Source of the DNA: Bradyrhizobium guangdongense
GTDB taxonomy: Bacteria > Pseudomonadota > Alphaproteobacteria > Rhizobiales > Xanthobacteraceae
Direction: 5' to 3'
Length of the DNA stretch: 64,000 bases
Assembly: GCF_004114975.1 (NCBI RefSeq)
Contig: NZ_CP030051.1
Span: 5,518,001-5,582,000, forward strand
In this document: piece by piece, positions 1-7,715 of the stretch
Layout: each line of letters starts with the position of its first letter
How positions within the stretch are numbered: the stretch's first letter is position 1
Notes under the pieces: model-generated
Told to the model about the DNA's origin: nothing
What the model saw: the letters and a program-made list of their open reading frames with translations, nothing else
The model's database searches: none
Program-made: the position numbers and the translations under genes

Positions 1-470
1 CCGTCGCCGAGCCGGATGATCCATTCCGAGGCGTGGCGCAGATGATAGGCGCTCTCCTTCTCCGACTTGGCGGCAATCGCCGCGAGCGTCGCATCGCGCG
101 AAGCCGTCATCGCGCGCCAGTAGAGATCGGCGAAGGCGGAATAGAAGAACTGCCGCACCATGGTCTGGGCGAAATCGCCGTTCGGCTGCTCGACCAGCAA
201 CAGGTTGCGATACTGCCTGACGTCCCGCAGATATGCGAGCTTGTCCTCGTCGTTGTCCCTGCCTTCGATCTTGGCGGCATAGCTGTAGAGCTCGCGCGCC
301 TGGCCGATCAGGTCGAGCGCGATATTGGACAGCGCCATGTCCTCTTCCAGAATCGGCGCATGCCCGCACCATTCCGACAGCCGGTGGCCGAGGATCAGCG
401 CATCGTCAGCGCGTCGCAGCGCATAGAGCACAAGCGGCGTTTCGGAGACCTGGATGTTGGCGCAAGACAT
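1..470 (-). CDS. paaC: 1,2-phenylacetyl-CoA epoxidase subunit PaaC (partial, 3' end outside window)
   Basis: Structural subunit of the multicomponent phenylacetyl-CoA epoxidase, which pairs with catalytic PaaA in the PaaABCE complex in the cytoplasm. The visible 156 residues start MSCANIQVSE, then show the ferritin-like helical pattern typical of PaaC (YALRRADDALILGHRLSEW, LGEWCGHAP-like LSEWCGHAP, IALDLIGQARELY, FAQTMVRQFFYSAF). The gene runs off the left edge, so the C-terminal part is not seen. It follows paaB by 13 bp on the same strand, so it is in the paa operon. The Shine-Dalgarno is only a loose GGGGGTGG, which suggests coupling to paaB translation. Family assignment is firm from sequence and context. 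Confidence 0.93.
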   Translation of the reverse strand, partial: MSCANIQVSETPLVLYALRRADDALILGHRLSEWCGHAPILEEDMALSNIALDLIGQARELYSYAAKIEGRDNDEDKLAYLRDVRQYRNLLLVEQPNGDFAQTMVRQFFYSAFADLYWRAMTASRDATLAAIAAKSEKESAYHLRHASEWIIRLGD

Positions 471-483
471 CACACCACCCCCA

Positions 484-771
484 TCACATGTGCCCCACTT
501 CCTCGGGGACCTCATAAAACGTCGGATGGCGGTAGATCTTCGATTCCGCCGGCTCGAACATCATGCCCTTCTCGGCCGGATCGCTGGCAGTGATCGCGGC
601 CGACGGCACGACCCAGATGGAGAGACCCTCGCCGCGACGGGTGTAGATGTCACGAGCGGCCTGCAGCGCCATGGTGGCATCGCTCGCGTGCAACGATCCC
701 ACATGCTTGTGCGCGAGCCCGTTGCGGCTGCGAATGAAGACTTCCCACAGCGGCGTGTTCGGCGTGGTCAT
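484..771 (-). CDS. paaB: 1,2-phenylacetyl-CoA epoxidase subunit PaaB
   Basis: Small subunit (95 aa, the normal size) of phenylacetyl-CoA epoxidase; in characterised systems PaaB bridges the PaaAC catalytic core and the PaaE reductase. The sequence has the family hallmarks PLWEVFIRSRNGLAHKHVGS near the N terminus, then ALQAARDIYTRRGEG and SIWVVPS in the middle, and FEPAESKIYRHPTFY near the end. Its Shine-Dalgarno AGGAGAG overlaps the paaA stop codon (TAG at 783-785), so the two genes are tightly linked. No oddities. Confidence 0.96.
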   Translation of the reverse strand: MTTPNTPLWEVFIRSRNGLAHKHVGSLHASDATMALQAARDIYTRRGEGLSIWVVPSAAITASDPAEKGMMFEPAESKIYRHPTFYEVPEEVGHM

Positions 772-782
772 AACGATCTCTC

Positions 783-1775
783 CTATTCGGCGGCTTGCGC
801 GGTCTGGCGCCGTGCGCGCTTGGCCGCATAAGCGGCGGCTGCCTCGCGCACCCAGGCGCCCTCATCATGTGCCTTGCGGCGCGCAGCCATGCGGTCGCGG
901 TTGCACGGGCCGTTGCCGGCGAGCACCTGCTTGAATTCGGTCCAGTCGATCTCGCTGTAGCGCCAGTGCCCTTCCGCATCCTTGATCATGCCGGGATCGG
1001 GAATGGTGAGACCGAGATATTGCGCCTGCGGCACGGTGGCATCGACGAACTTCTGGCGCAGCTCGTCGTTGGAGAAACGCTTGATCTTCCATCGCGTCGA
1101 GGCGTCGCTGTGCTGGCTCGCCGCATCCGGCGGCCCGAACATCATCAGCACCGGCCACCACCAGCGGTTCAGCGCATCCTGCGCCATCGCCTTCTGCTCA
1201 TCGGAGCCGCGGCACAGCGTCACCATGATCTCATAGCCCTGACGCTGGTGGAACGACTCCTCCTTGCAGACGCGGATCATCGCGCGCGCATAGGGACCGT
1301 ACGAGCAGCGGCACAGCGGGATCTGGTTCATGATCGCGGCGCCGTCGACCAGCCAGCCGATCGTGCCGATATCCGCCCAGGTCAGCGTCGGATAGTTGAA
1401 GATCGACGAATACTTCGCCTTCCCCGCCAGCATGGCGTCGACCAGTTCCTCGCGCGAGGCGCCGAGTGTCTCGGCGGCGGCATAGAGATAGAGCCCGTGG
1501 CCGCACTCGTCCTGCACTTTCGCCAGCAGCGCAGCCTTGCGGCGCAGCGTCGGCGCACGCGTGATCCAGTTGCCTTCGGGCAGCATGCCGACGATTTCGG
1601 AATGAGCGTGCTGGGAAATCTGGCGGGTGAGCGTCTTGCGGTAGGCCGCCGGCATCCAGTCGTTCGGCTCGATGCGTTCCTCGGCATCGATGCGCGCCTG
1701 GAACTGTGCAGCCTTGGCGGCGTCCTCGAGACCGCGATCGTCGGTCTCGGCCGTGTTCAGCGCCTGGGTGTACAT
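783..1775 (-). CDS. paaA: 1,2-phenylacetyl-CoA epoxidase catalytic subunit PaaA
   Basis: Di-iron oxygenase subunit that epoxidises the aromatic ring of phenylacetyl-CoA, the committing step of aerobic phenylacetate degradation. The carboxylate-bridged di-iron ligands are visible as the ExxH pairs in KVQDECGHG (about residue 90) and [13 protein letters not shown] (about residue 175); [25 protein letters not shown] and [19 protein letters not shown] are family blocks. I start at the ATG at 1775 ([13 protein letters not shown], 330 aa) because GGGAGGA lies 6-7 nt upstream; an in-frame ATG at 1805 would add ten unlikely residues and lies inside the predicted promoter. First structural gene of the paa operon, directly downstream of paaX. 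Confidence 0.96.
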   Translation of the reverse strand: MYTQALNTAETDDRGLEDAAKAAQFQARIDAEERIEPNDWMPAAYRKTLTRQISQHAHSEIVGMLPEGNWITRAPTLRRKAALLAKVQDECGHGLYLYAAAETLGASREELVDAMLAGKAKYSSIFNYPTLTWADIGTIGWLVDGAAIMNQIPLCRCSYGPYARAMIRVCKEESFHQRQGYEIMVTLCRGSDEQKAMAQDALNRWWWPVLMMFGPPDAASQHSDASTRWKIKRFSNDELRQKFVDATVPQAQYLGLTIPDPGMIKDAEGHWRYSEIDWTEFKQVLAGNGPCNRDRMAARRKAHDEGAWVREAAAAYAAKRARRQTAQAAE

Positions 1776-1803
1776 GCGCATTCCTCCCGATGTATTGGGA
1801 GCC

Positions 1804-1831
1804 AATATATAACAATAATTATCTCATGCAA
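1804..1831 (-). promoter_or_regulatory. Putative paaA promoter in AT-rich spacer
   Basis: The 75-bp gap between paaX and paaA is markedly AT-rich against a G+C-rich background. Read on the minus strand it holds TTGCAT (1826-1831), a 16-nt spacer and TATATT (1804-1809), a fair sigma-70 match about 30 bp upstream of the paaA start. PaaX, encoded just upstream, is the expected repressor. I could not pick out a convincing PaaX operator, so only the promoter is proposed. Confidence 0.4.
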
Positions 1832-1850
1832 GATATTTCTGTAACATAAA

Positions 1851-2717
1851 TCAGGTACCGAACCTCCGCTCCAACAGCTTTCGCGCCGGCGGCAGCGGCC
1901 CTTTCTCATTGGTCGCATGATCGTCGAGCCATTGTTCTGAGGGAGCCAGCAGGGCGCGATAGATCTCGCCGCAGAGCTCGCGAGCGGCCCTGCCCGGCCA
2001 CTCCGCCGGCAACAGGCTCTCGGGCAGCAGCGGATCGCGCAGCACGACGCGGCGGTAATAGTGGATCAGCAGGATACGCGCGGTGAAGGCGTCGGCCTCG
2101 GACAGGTCCGTGCCGCGCGCGAGCGCTGCACGCAGCGGCTCGAACGTCTTCATGAATTTCAGATAGGCGTCCGCGGTGCGCTCCAGCGGCCAGCTGGCGC
2201 TGAGCAGACGACGGCCGTTGTCATCCTCGGCCGAGACTTCGAGGCGGATGGCACCTGCCGCCTCGTCCGGCACCGGCACGCCTGACGGGGCAACCCACAC
2301 GCCCGGCAGCGGACTGCCGAAGCCGGCATTGCGCAACGCTTCGCGCGAGGCGTCGCGGTCTTCACCATTGCCGATCAGCAGCAGCTCGAAACGACCCGTC
2401 CAATCGGACGGCGGGGGACCGTAGATATGGCGCGTCGCCGCTTCGAAAGTCTCCCGGCCTTTCTCGGCCAGACGATAGAAGCTGTTGCGGCCGACCTTTT
2501 CGCGCGTCAGCCAGCCGTCGGCAGCAAGCCGCGACATCGCCGTGCGCACCACGCTGCCGTCGATGTCGAGACCCTCGAAGAATTCCAGCAGCGTGCCGAG
2601 CCACACCACGCCGCCACGCGGCACGATGGCATCGCCAAACATGGTGATGACGATGGAGCCGGTGCGTGACGGCTCACGCTTGAGCTGATCGATGATGCGA
2701 GAGAGCGGATGCGCCAT
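1851..2717 (-). CDS. paaX: PaaX family phenylacetate-responsive transcriptional repressor
   Basis: Represses the paa genes until phenylacetyl-CoA binds. The 288-aa protein has the PaaX layout: an N-terminal winged helix (SIVITMFGDAIVPRGG, then SVVRTAMSRLAADGWLTREKVGRNSFYRL, residues 20-85), a central domain (YGPPPSDWTGRFELLLIG, PGVWVAPSG) and the C-terminal segment ILLIHYYRRVVLRDPLLPESLLPAEWPG typical of the family. Unlike E. coli, where paaX lies downstream, here it is immediately upstream of paaA on the same strand, so it could be autoregulated or partly co-transcribed. Start at 2717 gives the expected N terminus. Confidence 0.94.
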   Translation of the reverse strand: MAHPLSRIIDQLKREPSRTGSIVITMFGDAIVPRGGVVWLGTLLEFFEGLDIDGSVVRTAMSRLAADGWLTREKVGRNSFYRLAEKGRETFEAATRHIYGPPPSDWTGRFELLLIGNGEDRDASREALRNAGFGSPLPGVWVAPSGVPVPDEAAGAIRLEVSAEDDNGRRLLSASWPLERTADAYLKFMKTFEPLRAALARGTDLSEADAFTARILLIHYYRRVVLRDPLLPESLLPAEWPGRAARELCGEIYRALLAPSEQWLDDHATNEKGPLPPARKLLERRFGT

Positions 2718-2779
2718 GCGGCAGGCTTAGCGCGTTTGGTGCGGCCGCGACAATGGAGGGAAGCGACGGCGGCTGCTTC

Positions 2780-2919
2780 CTCCCTCTCCCCGTTCTTACG
2801 GGGAGAGGGTTGGGGTGAGAGGCTCTCTCCGCCAACGAGATAGCCGTAAGACCTGTACCCCCTCACCCGGATCGCATCTCCGATGCGATCCGACCTCTCC
2901 CCGCAGGCGGGGCGAGGTG
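2780..2919. repeat. Palindromic intergenic repeat, family III copy A
   Basis: A compound palindromic element between paaX and the hydrolase gene. The left part folds as CCTCTCCCC-gttctta-CGGGGAGAGG followed by TTGGGGTGAGAGGC; the right part is CCCCTCACCC then an inner hairpin GGATCGCATC/GATGCGATCC and ACCTCTCCCC-gcagg-CGGGGCGAGGT. A related copy is at 60107-60225. No ORF or transposase is present. It looks like a dispersed REP-type element. Confidence 0.7.
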
Positions 2920-2929
2920 AAGAAGCGCA

Positions 2930-3700
2930 CTACCTGTGCGGATCGGGATACGCCAGGCTGCGCCAGCCGCTGCGATCGAACGGCCGCCACTGACCTTCCT
3001 TCTGGGCGAGGCGATCGGCGACCGCATAGACCACGGCGGGATGGTGGCCCATGCCGCAATGGCTGCTCTCGACCTCGATGCTCTCGGTCTGCGCGCCCGA
3101 TTTCTCCATGCAGCCCTGCCAGGCGCAGACGCCGTCGGTGCGACTGAAGATCGCGGTGGTCGGCACCGGCGGCGGGACGGCGAGCTCGCCGCCGAACTGC
3201 GGATCAACCTCGTCGGACTTCCGCCCGCTCGCCCACTCGTAGACACGCCAGGCATTGGTCGAACGCGGATTACCCGCGAACGGGCTACCGAGCGTGATCA
3301 CCTGGCGCACGCGGTCGGGCATCATCTTGGCGAGCTGACGCGCATAGAGGCCACCGAGGCTCCAGCCGACCAGGCTGATCTTGCGACCGTGAGTGTCATT
3401 GAGCTCCTCGACCAGATCGACCATGGCGCGCTGTACGCCGTCGCGCAGGCCATAGTTGCGGCCCTGGCGCCAGCCGCTCACGGCGTAGCCTTTGCTGATC
3501 AGAAATGTGCGCAGTGCGCGCGTCGAGGCATCGGAGGCCACCAGGCCCGGCAACACCAGCACCGGATGCCCGTCGCCACGGGGCGCGAGGCTCAGCAGCG
3601 GCAATGCGCCGAGGAATGCACCGAACTCGTGGATCGCGCGCCCTTCCAAGAACATCAGGGTACGGGACGGCGGACGCAGCGTCTGGGCAGTAGCGGTCAT
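2930..3700 (-). CDS. Alpha/beta hydrolase (esterase/lipase-like)
   Basis: Probable cytoplasmic serine esterase or lipase of 256 aa. The nucleophile elbow GWSLGG (Ser about residue 112) follows SLV, and a second conserved block LGSPFAGNPR comes soon after; SHCGMGHHPAVVYAVADRLAQ carries the likely catalytic His. The oxyanion region is VLVLPGLVASDAST. No signal peptide is visible. I start at the ATG at 3700 (MTATAQTL) because AAGGGGA lies 8 nt upstream. It is paralogous along its whole length to the hydrolase at 15660-16655, which is coupled to a wax-ester synthase gene. Exact substrate unknown. The 203 bp upstream, to 3903, hold nothing I can name. Confidence 0.75.
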   Translation of the reverse strand: MTATAQTLRPPSRTLMFLEGRAIHEFGAFLGALPLLSLAPRGDGHPVLVLPGLVASDASTRALRTFLISKGYAVSGWRQGRNYGLRDGVQRAMVDLVEELNDTHGRKISLVGWSLGGLYARQLAKMMPDRVRQVITLGSPFAGNPRSTNAWRVYEWASGRKSDEVDPQFGGELAVPPPVPTTAIFSRTDGVCAWQGCMEKSGAQTESIEVESSHCGMGHHPAVVYAVADRLAQKEGQWRPFDRSGWRSLAYPDPHR

Positions 3701-3903
3701 CAATGGATCCCCTTGGGAAGAATTCGGGAAGAGCCCGCCGGCTGCGATGCCGGCAAACGGGCATGAATTCCAATACGCCGGCTTCTTGATCGTTCCGCAG
3801 CGCAACATGAATCAGCCAGGCGGCCGGTTCCATCCATTCAAGCGGGAGAGACGCAAGGCCACAATAGGTCCCGGCGTTAATGCTGTCGGTCGTGACGCAA
3901 AAG

Positions 3904-5187
3904 TCACAACAATCGGAGCAGGAATTCTACGGAGTAGAGCGCCAATCCCGCGAGGCCGCCGATCAGCGATCCGTTGAAACGGATGTATTGCAGGTCGCGG
4001 CCGATGTTGATTTCGATCAGCGAAATCAGCTGCGCCATGTTCCAGGCCTTGACCTGGTCGGAGATGAAGGTCGAGACGCCGCTCTTCTGGTCGGCGACGA
4101 AGCTGCGCAGCACCGTCACCAGGCCCTTGTTGATCTCGCCGCGCAGCTCGGCATCGCCGGCGAGCGCATCGCCCGCCGAGACGAACATGCCGGCGAGATG
4201 ATGCTGCAGCACCTGCGTCTCGCCGCTCGCGCTGCGCTCGATGAAGGATCGCGTGTTGGCCCAGACGGTGCGGGCGAGTTCGGCAAGCTCGGGCCGCGCG
4301 AGCAGATCGCGCTTCAAGCTATCGATGCGATCGATATAGGCTTGATCGGTGCCGAGCCGATCGACGAAGCTCAGCACCATGCGGTCGAACTCGCCGCGGA
4401 ACGGATGCTTGGGATCGCTGCGCACCTCGTTGAAGAACGCGGTGGCGGACGCCACGATCTTGTTCACCAGGAACTTGTCGGCGCGATAGAGCTTGAGCAG
4501 GGTCGGCAATTCCGCGCGCACCTTCTCGCGGATCATCGCCATGGTCTCTTTCTGGTTCAGCGTCTCGTGCATCACGCGCAGCAGATCGTCGAAAAGGATC
4601 TGATGCCGTCCCTCCGCCACGAAGCCGCGCAGCGTGCCGGCCGCGAGCGGAGCGAGGTCGATCGCCTGGATCTGCGAGGACATGCGGCGGATGATGAAAT
4701 TCATCAGGCCCGAGCTTTCGGTCGCGGAGACGGCCTCCGGCAAGAGACGGAGCGCAAAGCGCGCAAGGTCATCGCTGCGCTTGCGGTCGCGCAGCCAGTC
4801 GGCGACGAAGGAGCCGAAATCGATCTCCATCAGCTTGGCTTCGACCGGGCCGGCCTCGAGGAAATGCACCTGAATGAACTCGCCGAGCTTGTCGGCAATG
4901 CGGGCCTGGTTGCTCTGGATGATAGCGGTGTGCGGGATCGGCAGGCCGAGCGGCCGCTTGAACAGCGCAACGACGGCATACCAGTCGGCGAGCCCGCCGA
5001 TGGTCGCGGCCTCCGCGAAGGCGGCGATGAACCCGAACACGGGATGCACGGGCAGCAGCCATTTGGCCAGGACGAACAGGCCGAGCGTCGAAGCCAGCAC
5101 CAGCGTCGCCAACGCCTTCACGCGGCGCAGCTCCGCCGCGCGTTCGGCATCGGCAGGAGTGTCAAATGAGAAGGTGGATGAGTCCAT
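3904..5187 (-). CDS. DUF445 family membrane protein
   Basis: A 427-aa protein of the DUF445 (YjiN-like) family; function not established. It has two hydrophobic segments near the N terminus (LATLVLASTLGLFVLAKWLL and FGFIAAFAEAATIGGLADWYAVVALF, residues 25-77), the DUF445 signature AEAATIGGLADWYAVVALFKRPLG-LPIPHTAII, a long helical middle, and a C-terminal hydrophobic anchor (GSLIGGLAGLALYSVEFLL) that would return the chain to the membrane. It stands alone, with a family I repeat upstream and no operon partner. Length is normal for the family. Confidence 0.85.
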   Translation of the reverse strand: MDSSTFSFDTPADAERAAELRRVKALATLVLASTLGLFVLAKWLLPVHPVFGFIAAFAEAATIGGLADWYAVVALFKRPLGLPIPHTAIIQSNQARIADKLGEFIQVHFLEAGPVEAKLMEIDFGSFVADWLRDRKRSDDLARFALRLLPEAVSATESSGLMNFIIRRMSSQIQAIDLAPLAAGTLRGFVAEGRHQILFDDLLRVMHETLNQKETMAMIREKVRAELPTLLKLYRADKFLVNKIVASATAFFNEVRSDPKHPFRGEFDRMVLSFVDRLGTDQAYIDRIDSLKRDLLARPELAELARTVWANTRSFIERSASGETQVLQHHLAGMFVSAGDALAGDAELRGEINKGLVTVLRSFVADQKSGVSTFISDQVKAWNMAQLISLIEINIGRDLQYIRFNGSLIGGLAGLALYSVEFLLRLL

Positions 5188-5204
5188 AACTGCATCACCC
5201 TACT

Positions 5205-5293
5205 CGTCATTGCGAGCGAAGCGAAGCAATCCAGAATCCCTCACGCGGTGACATTCTGGATCGCTTCGTCGCAAGGGCTCCTCGCAATGACGG
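5205..5293. repeat. Palindromic intergenic repeat, family I copy 1
   Basis: Imperfect palindrome with ends CGTCATTGCGAG (5205-5216) and CTCGCAATGACG (5281-5292), and inner arms AATCCAGAAT / ATTCTGGAT. The same element recurs at 13146-13232, 46343-46428 and, truncated by the window edge, at 63948-64000. When translated it gives peptides such as RHSGLLRFARND, which artificially extend neighbouring frames. Non-coding dispersed repeat. Confidence 0.85.
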
Positions 5294-5300
5294 CTGTGGC

Positions 5301-5330
5301 CCAAAACAAAAGGCCCGCCGAAGCGGGCCT
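5301..5330 (-). terminator. Rho-independent terminator of the phasin gene
   Basis: A perfect 8-bp stem AGGCCCGC / GCGGGCCT (5311-5330) with a 4-nt loop that reads TTCG on the minus strand, followed on that strand by TTTGTTTTGG. It starts about 30 bp after the phasin stop codon, in the right orientation. Confidence 0.85.
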
Positions 5331-5361
5331 CAAATTCAGTTTGGTCTCAAGCCGCGCCGGA

Positions 5362-5817
5362 TCAGGCGGTCTTGTTGTAGACCTTGGCGAAGTTGTCCTG
5401 AGCGGACTTGGCACCGTTGGCGGCGAGCTTGCCGAGATAATCGGCGGTCGCCTTGGCGCGCGAGACGAACACTTCGCCGCGGGCGCGGAGCAGGCTCGAC
5501 TGGATCTCGACGGCTTCGCTGACCGACTTGGCGGACGCGAGCTTGTCGATACCCGAGAAGAACGCCTCGGCGTCCTCGTAGATCGCCTGCTGGATGTTGC
5601 GGCTGATCTTGCCGGCTTCAGTGACGGACTCGGTCACCGCGTTCTCGACGGCGGCGGTCACGCGCTCGGAGCCAGCGAACACCTCGGCGGCACGGTCCTT
5701 GGCAGTGTTGGCGGTCTTCTTGACGAATTCGCGGGCAGCCTCGGGAACTTCCAGGTTCTGGATGTTCTTGAAAGCGTCTTTGAAGCCCTCGAAAGCGGTA
5801 TTGGTTTCGGCGGTCAT
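5362..5817 (-). CDS. Phasin family protein (PHA granule-associated)
   Basis: Amphipathic, Ala-rich 151-aa protein that should coat polyhydroxyalkanoate granules. It opens with FEGFKDAFKNIQNLEVPEAAREFVKKT, a typical rhizobial phasin N terminus, followed by long helices without Cys or signal peptide; EAFFSGIDKLASAKSVSEAVEIQSSLLRARGEVFVSRAKA is the phasin core. Strong Shine-Dalgarno (GGAGAG) and its own terminator indicate a monocistronic, well-expressed gene. It lies 1.2 kb from the phaC operon, and its promoter carries an inverted repeat resembling PhaR-type sites. Confidence 0.9.
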   Translation of the reverse strand: MTAETNTAFEGFKDAFKNIQNLEVPEAAREFVKKTANTAKDRAAEVFAGSERVTAAVENAVTESVTEAGKISRNIQQAIYEDAEAFFSGIDKLASAKSVSEAVEIQSSLLRARGEVFVSRAKATADYLGKLAANGAKSAQDNFAKVYNKTA

Positions 5818-5886
5818 GGGGTTCTCTCCATCCTCATTGGTCTGAGCTATGGGCTCACCCCGTCCTCGATGGCCCGGGGCACGGCC

Positions 5887-5932
5887 TATATGGCATAGTT
5901 AATTGTGCGATGCAATATTCATGTTGCATCGC
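5887..5932 (-). promoter_or_regulatory. Phasin promoter with overlapping inverted-repeat operator (PhaR-like)
   Basis: On the minus strand TTGCAT (5910-5915), 17 nt and CATATA (5887-5892) form a likely promoter 70-100 bp upstream of the phasin start. A perfect 9-bp inverted repeat, GCGATGCAA / TTGCATCGC (5907-5915 and 5924-5932, 8-nt spacer), covers the -35. Each arm contains TGCGATGCA or a near copy, i.e. TGC-N3-GCA, the pattern reported for PHA regulator PhaR sites. Operator identity is inference. Confidence 0.5.
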
Positions 5933-5962
5933 GATATCACGAAATCGTGAACAGCCTTGATA

Positions 5963-6025
5963 GGAGGCATCCTGATGCCTCCCCTCCCCGCCCTCTACTG
6001 TGCATGGGGTTGTTTTGCAGTTTTT
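5963..6025 (-). repeat. 3'-flank element (23-nt conserved core plus hairpin) after the GNAT gene
   Basis: Reading in the direction of the GNAT gene, its stop is followed by an A-rich stretch, then a 23-nt core (5994-6016) containing CAACCCCATGCACAGTAG, then an 8-bp hairpin GGAGGCAT/ATGCCTCC (5963-5982). The identical 23-nt core lies after the P450 gene at 44158-44180, in the same orientation relative to that gene and also followed by a hairpin. Function unknown; 3'-end processing or termination is possible. Confidence 0.6.
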
Positions 6026-6042
6026 GGGCGCATGGTGGTGCG

Positions 6043-6636
6043 TCAGTGCCGGACGGCGTCCGGCAGACCATAGGCCTCCATCTGGGCCCGGACCTGCGCG
6101 ACATTGTGCCCAAGGACGACAATGTCGTGGGTGTTGCCCTCGACGTCCCGGACATGATCCCGCAGCAACGCCTCGGCCTTGAAACCGAGGCTCTCGAACA
6201 GCGCGATCGCCGCCTGCTGGTCGACCGTCATCTGCACCGAGAGCTTCTCCAGCCCCGCCCCCAGCGCGAGCGCAAAGGTCTCCTGCGACAGCGCCTTCCC
6301 CACTCCCTTCCCGCGCACCTCGGACGAGACCACCATCCGGATCTCCCCGACATGGGGCGACCAGGAATGCGGGTCGCGCACCAGGGTCCCGCAGCCGACG
6401 ACCTTGCCGTCCTTGACCGCGAGCAGGCTCCGAATGGCGCCGCGCTCGATCTCCTTGATCCAGGCGGACAGCACCTTCGGCTCGCTGATGTTACGCGGCA
6501 GGAACAACAGGTCGTGGGTCGGCAGCGCCTTGCCGAAGGCCAAGACGGCGGCCTCATCGGACGGCGACATCAGGCGGATCTCGATATCGCCCGCATCCGT
6601 CTTGACGTGACGCGGGTAGGAACGTGGCTCGCTCAT
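6043..6636 (-). CDS. GNAT family N-acetyltransferase
   Basis: Probable acetyl-CoA-dependent acyltransferase of 197 aa, substrate unknown. The GNAT core is visible: LLAVKDGKVVGCGTLVR (beta strands 2-3), VGEIRMVVSSEVRGKGVGKAL (the acetyl-CoA binding R/Q-x-x-G-x-G/A loop, here RGKGVG) and AIALFESLGFKAEALLRDHVRD (motif B). The ATG at 6636 overlaps the phaC stop codon as ATGA, so translation is coupled to phaC; a longer in-frame start at 6675 lies inside phaC and is unlikely. Coupling to a PHA synthase is unusual for a GNAT and may hint at a role in acyl-CoA or granule metabolism. Confidence 0.8.
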   Translation of the reverse strand: MSEPRSYPRHVKTDAGDIEIRLMSPSDEAAVLAFGKALPTHDLLFLPRNISEPKVLSAWIKEIERGAIRSLLAVKDGKVVGCGTLVRDPHSWSPHVGEIRMVVSSEVRGKGVGKALSQETFALALGAGLEKLSVQMTVDQQAAIALFESLGFKAEALLRDHVRDVEGNTHDIVVLGHNVAQVRAQMEAYGLPDAVRH

Positions 6637-7715
6637 GTCGATCTTGTCCCCAGCCAGGAATCCAGTTTCGGCCATAGCCGCTTGATCGCGTTGGCGCCGG
6701 CGACGAGCGAGACGTGCCCGCCTTTCAGCACCACCTCTTCCTTGTCCGCCGACCCGATCTTCGCAATCAGGTGTTTTGCCGCCTCATAAGGCACGATGTG
6801 ATCGTGCTCGGCGACCGCATGCAGGATCGGCACCTTGATGTTCTCGAGTTTCGCGGGACGACCGCCAACCGACATGGTGTCGTTGTACAGCTTGTTGTCC
6901 CACATCAGATCCTTGGTGATGGTGCGGAAATATTCACCCGCCAGCGGCAGCGTGTCGGTCGCCCAGCGATCGAACATCCGATACGATTTCACGAACTCGT
7001 CGTTCCAGATGTTTTCCCAGAGCTGGATCTGACTCACCGTGCGCGAAGCCGGGCGCAGCATCTCGAACGAGGACAGGATCATCTCCGGCGGCACGTTGCC
7101 GACGCTGTCGACGAGGCGGTCGACGTCGAAATAGCGACGGTCGGAGAAATTCGAGAACAGCTTCATCTCGCGAAAGTCGATCGGCGTGGTGAAGCAGATC
7201 AAATTCTTCATCGGCCCGTCCGGAAAGATCGAACCATAAAGCAGCGACAGCACGCCCCCGAAGCAATAGCCGATCACGGAGACATCCTGTTCGCCGGAAT
7301 CGGCCTGTACGCGGCGGACGCAGTCCGGGATGAAGTCGAGGACATAGTCCTCCATCCGCAGGCTCTTCTCCTCGGGCCGCGGCGCGCTCCAGTCGAGCAT
7401 GTAGACGTCGTAGCCGTGCTTGAGCAGGAACTCGATGAAGCTCTGGCCCGGCACGAGGTCGAGGATGTAGCCGCGATTTGTGGTCGCCATCACGATCAGC
7501 ACCGGCACCCGATAGATCTCGTCCGACATCGGCCGATAGTGATAGAGGCTCATCGTTCCCCGCGAATGCAACACGTCCTTCGGGGTCGATCCGAGTGTCG
7601 GACCGGAGGTCGAGAAATATTCGACGCCCTTGATGCTGCGCTGGATCGCGCGCTGCACCTCGGCCTGGATGCGCTCCGGGATTGCCGCCAAATCAAGCCC
7701 CGTCGGCGCGTTCAT
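6633..7715 (-). CDS. phaC: Class III poly(R)-hydroxyalkanoate synthase subunit PhaC
   Basis: Polymerises (R)-3-hydroxyacyl-CoA into PHA at the granule surface. At 360 aa it is class III size (class I and II enzymes are near 560-600 aa). The catalytic Cys151 sits in the lipase-like box GYCFGG, with Asp305 in AEHDHIVP and His334 in KGGHVSLV, giving the expected C-D-H triad spacing. YRVPVLIVMATTNRGYILDLVPGQS and YMLDWSAP are conserved family blocks. The start at 7715 overlaps the phaE stop (ATGA). The frame stays open upstream to 9158 but that region is antisense to other genes. Fourth member of the logic: phaE-phaC-GNAT is one coupled operon. Confidence 0.93.
   Translation of the reverse strand: MNAPTGLDLAAIPERIQAEVQRAIQRSIKGVEYFSTSGPTLGSTPKDVLHSRGTMSLYHYRPMSDEIYRVPVLIVMATTNRGYILDLVPGQSFIEFLLKHGYDVYMLDWSAPRPEEKSLRMEDYVLDFIPDCVRRVQADSGEQDVSVIGYCFGGVLSLLYGSIFPDGPMKNLICFTTPIDFREMKLFSNFSDRRYFDVDRLVDSVGNVPPEMILSSFEMLRPASRTVSQIQLWENIWNDEFVKSYRMFDRWATDTLPLAGEYFRTITKDLMWDNKLYNDTMSVGGRPAKLENIKVPILHAVAEHDHIVPYEAAKHLIAKIGSADKEEVVLKGGHVSLVAGANAIKRLWPKLDSWLGTRST

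Noticed and set aside
4..593. Plus-strand open frames opposite paaC and paaB
   Set aside because: They are shadows of clear paa genes, with no motif or ribosome site.
1776..1850. PaaX operator in the paaA leader
   Set aside because: The region is AT-rich with short palindromes (ATAATTAT), but none resembles a convincing conserved PaaX site.
5205..5293. Possible CRISPR or IS remnant because of repeated motifs
   Set aside because: The copies are dispersed palindromes without spacer arrays, cas genes, transposase or target-site duplications.
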